A stretch of DNA of 64,000 nucleotides from Pseudomonadota bacterium (GTDB lineage Bacteria; Pseudomonadota; Alphaproteobacteria; UBA9655). Every line of letters begins with the position of its first letter. The stretch's first letter is position 1. Below the pieces are notes generated by a model. The model was not told where the DNA came from. It did not search any database and saw only the letters and a list, made by a program, of their open reading frames with translations. The position numbers and the translations under genes were made by a program. Shown here piece by piece: positions 62,024 to 64,000 of the stretch. The stretch covers positions 1 through 64,000 of the forward strand of contig JAFECQ010000019.1 in assembly GCA_018242065.1 (NCBI GenBank), in the 5' to 3' direction.

Positions 62024-64000
62024 ATGCTTAATATTAAGAAAATGAAAGATATGCGACAGGATAAGCTTCGAGCCTACTTTAAGACGCTTCTAACGACTCC
62101 CTCTCATTTTAATGGAATAGGGCGCATTTGGGTATTGTGTCTTGTGAATCTGATACTTGTGGCTTGCCTTGGTCTTATGATGATTTTTCTTTCAGAGAGT
62201 TCTGCTTTCATGTTTGTAACGCTCACGATGCTTGTGAGTGCTGGGTCTATGATAATTCTACTTCTCATTAAACTTCAGAGGCTAGAATTCACAACACAAA
62301 AACAGCAACTTGAAGCAAAAGCCTATGAAGCTGTTCAGAATGCATTGGTTATTTTAACACCAGATCTTCACTTTTGTTATGGAAACAAAAAAGCGCGGGA
62401 AGGGTGCTGGTGGGCAGAGAGTATCTCTTTTCTGAAGAAAATCTTGTCACATTCTGAAAGTAAAGCCGCCCTTGAACGTCTTACAGAGAGTCTTTACCAA
62501 AAAGAGGAAAGAACTGAAATCCTCTATTTAAGAGGAGCTGCAGGGGATGAAGTTTGGCGAATTCATACCCTTCCTTTAGGACAAAAAGCCCTCTGGCAAT
62601 GTTCTAATTTAACGAAAATGCAGGGTGAAGAGGGAAACCTTCGTTCTCAACTTCGATCACTCACTTTGTTTTTGGATCACGCTCCTGAGGGGCTTTTTTC
62701 TTTGAACGAGAAAGGGATTATCTTATTTTGTAATGATAAGTTTGCCAAATGGTTGGGGCATGCTCGCGAGGATATCATAGATTCTTCGCTTTCAAAGTTT
62801 ATTGTTAAATCTCGAAGCCAAGGCGCTCTTAAACTTTCTGAACTTCAAGGGAAATGTGATTTTGTATCTGCTTCGTCGCGCATAAAAAGTGCTTTTCTTG
62901 AGCAAATTCAGATTTCAACAGATGAAGGTCTTATTACCTATTCCATTGTTAATATTTATACGCCCTTTGCGAATCAAAATGATATGAGTAAGGTTCTGGA
63001 AATGACTCCTTTGCCTGTCATTTGTTTGGATGAGAGCGGACATATACAAGATTCAAATATTTTATTTAGAGAGAGATTTTTGCTTGAGGGGACATCTATT
63101 CGCGGAAGCTCATTTTTAAATCTTGTGGCTGATTTTCAAAAAGAAGAAGTCAAAAGTACTCTTTATGCTTTTTTACATGGAAGCAGCGAAGGAACACCAT
63201 TCGAAATTCACTTTAATGATGCGCGGGAATCAATAGCATCTGCTTATTTTACGCCCCTGCCCGTAAAAAATCAAAAAGGATGCTTTATCTTATTTCATGA
63301 TATTACGGAGCAAAAGCGTTTCGAGACCCAGCTTGTGCAATCTCAAAAAATGCAAGCTGTAGGGCAACTTGCAGGTGGTATTGCTCATGATTTTAATAAT
63401 CTTCTAACGGCAATGATTGGGTTTTGTGACTTGATGTTGCTTCGCCATACACCTGGGGATCAATCTTTTACAGATGTGATGCAAATTAAACAAAATGCCA
63501 ATAGAGCAGCTAATCTCGTGCGGCAACTTTTAGCTTTTTCACGGCAACAAACTCTACAACCCAAAGTACTAGATATTACCGAATGTTTGGCTGAGCTTTC
63601 TGCTCTTTTACGTCGTCTTATGGGGTCAAATATAGAACTTAAAATTAAACATGCGCGTGACTTAGGGCTCGTGCTAGTGGATCAAGGGCAGTTTGAACAG
63701 GTGATTATTAACATGGTTGTGAATGCGCGAGATGCCATGGAAGGCGGTGGCACTATTTCATTAAGTACTCAAAACTGTGAGCTAAAAAAGGCTAAGCGAT
63801 ACGGTCATGACGTGATTCCCGCGGGTTCTTATGTTCTTGTGCAAATTACAGACACAGGTACGGGAATTAAGCCTGAAATAATGGATCGTATTTTTGATCC
63901 GTTCTTTTCTACAAAAGAAGTTGGTTCAGGAACCGGCTTAGGGCTTTCCACTGTTTACGGAATTGTTAAGCAAACCGGTGGCTTTATTCATGTTGATTCA
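62024..64000 (+). CDS. cckA: CckA-like sensor histidine kinase, 3' end outside window
   Basis: The first 659 codons are in the window and the frame continues past its end. Two transmembrane helices lie at about residues 35-57 and 62-84. One or two PAS-like sensory domains follow (about 215-430). The HisKA domain has the phosphoacceptor His455 in G-G-I-A-H-D-F-N-N, and the ATPase domain has N-A-R-D-A-M, D-T-G-T-G-I and F-F-S-T-K-E-V-G-S-G-T-G-L-G-L. This matches CckA, which in alphaproteobacteria feeds phosphate through ChpT to CtrA. The receiver domain expected at the C-terminus would lie beyond 64000. The start at 62024 is chosen from ATGs at 62024, 62042 and 62051. Confidence 0.9.
   Translation, partial: MLNIKKMKDMRQDKLRAYFKTLLTTPSHFNGIGRIWVLCLVNLILVACLGLMMIFLSESSAFMFVTLTMLVSAGSMIILLLIKLQRLEFTTQKQQLEAKAYEAVQNALVILTPDLHFCYGNKKAREGCWWAESISFLKKILSHSESKAALERLTESLYQKEERTEILYLRGAAGDEVWRIHTLPLGQKALWQCSNLTKMQGEEGNLRSQLRSLTLFLDHAPEGLFSLNEKGIILFCNDKFAKWLGHAREDIIDSSLSKFIVKSRSQGALKLSELQGKCDFVSASSRIKSAFLEQIQISTDEGLITYSIVNIYTPFANQNDMSKVLEMTPLPVICLDESGHIQDSNILFRERFLLEGTSIRGSSFLNLVADFQKEEVKSTLYAFLHGSSEGTPFEIHFNDARESIASAYFTPLPVKNQKGCFILFHDITEQKRFETQLVQSQKMQAVGQLAGGIAHDFNNLLTAMIGFCDLMLLRHTPGDQSFTDVMQIKQNANRAANLVRQLLAFSRQQTLQPKVLDITECLAELSALLRRLMGSNIELKIKHARDLGLVLVDQGQFEQVIINMVVNARDAMEGGGTISLSTQNCELKKAKRYGHDVIPAGSYVLVQITDTGTGIKPEIMDRIFDPFFSTKEVGSGTGLGLSTVYGIVKQTGGFIHVDS

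Overview
The window looks like AT-rich chromosome of an alphaproteobacterium. The gene orders recO-era-rnc-lepB, bamE beside a ubiquinol-cytochrome c chaperone and a DUF177 gene, mutY-DUF721, LonN-Trm112, addB-addA, the split-b F0 set atpI-B-E-F'-F, and a CckA-type kinase are all alphaproteobacterial. Low GC, many intergenic palindromes, gene remnants and several exported proteins of unknown function suggest a host-associated lineage, perhaps Holosporales-like. That placement is inference; no rRNA is present to test it.

Layout. 0-2 kb: two small exported paralogs (the first disrupted), then a mobile-mystery A/B pair (XRE regulator plus Fic protein) bracketed by two copies of the parC 3' end. 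2-7.6 kb: parC, recO, an orphan Phd-type antitoxin, a palindrome pair, then era, rnc and lepB, all on the minus strand. 7.7-9.9 kb: accessory stretch with a transposase remnant, an exported unknown and a HicA-like protein. 9.9-11.4 kb: bamE, the ubiquinol-cytochrome c chaperone and DUF177. 11.5-18.6 kb: surface-polymer region with a small membrane protein, a methyltransferase, a membrane sulfatase-fold enzyme carrying eleven 65-residue repeats, and a FlaA1/CapD-like protein with altered active-site residues. 18.6-26.5 kb: mutS, an exported CheD-like candidate, trmJ, cysS, gltX and an outer-membrane barrel. 26.5-34.2 kb: tricorn protease, an exported LHH/HNH-like nuclease candidate, and a cobalamin-riboswitch-controlled btuB-tonB pair with a palindromic repeat read in frame inside tonB. 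34.3-43.5 kb: methyltransferase, F0 ATP synthase operon, CPA2 antiporter, rnhB, mutY, a SnoaL-like gene bracketed by two copies of the DUF721 5' end, and a divergent XRE/LuxI-like pair. 43.5-58.6 kb: rpmF-plsX-fabH-asd, a GT9 glycosyltransferase, a YCII-GrpB fusion, trxA, addA-addB, Trm112 and a LonN protein. 58.6-64 kb: about 1 kb of non-coding sequence with perfect hairpins and a structured RNA candidate, a TPR-secretin lipoprotein, and the first 659 codons of a CckA-like kinase.

Most genes are core repair, translation, lipid, energy and envelope functions. The novelty lies in the accessory insertions. Two of them (mobile-mystery A/B and SnoaL-like) sit between diverged duplicates of a core-gene end, which points to a shared route of acquisition. 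The best candidates for undescribed biology are the repeat-bearing sulfatase operon, the TPR-secretin lipoprotein, the exported CheD-like and LHH-like proteins, and the XRE/LuxI-like pair. No tRNA, rRNA, CRISPR array or intact insertion sequence was recognised.
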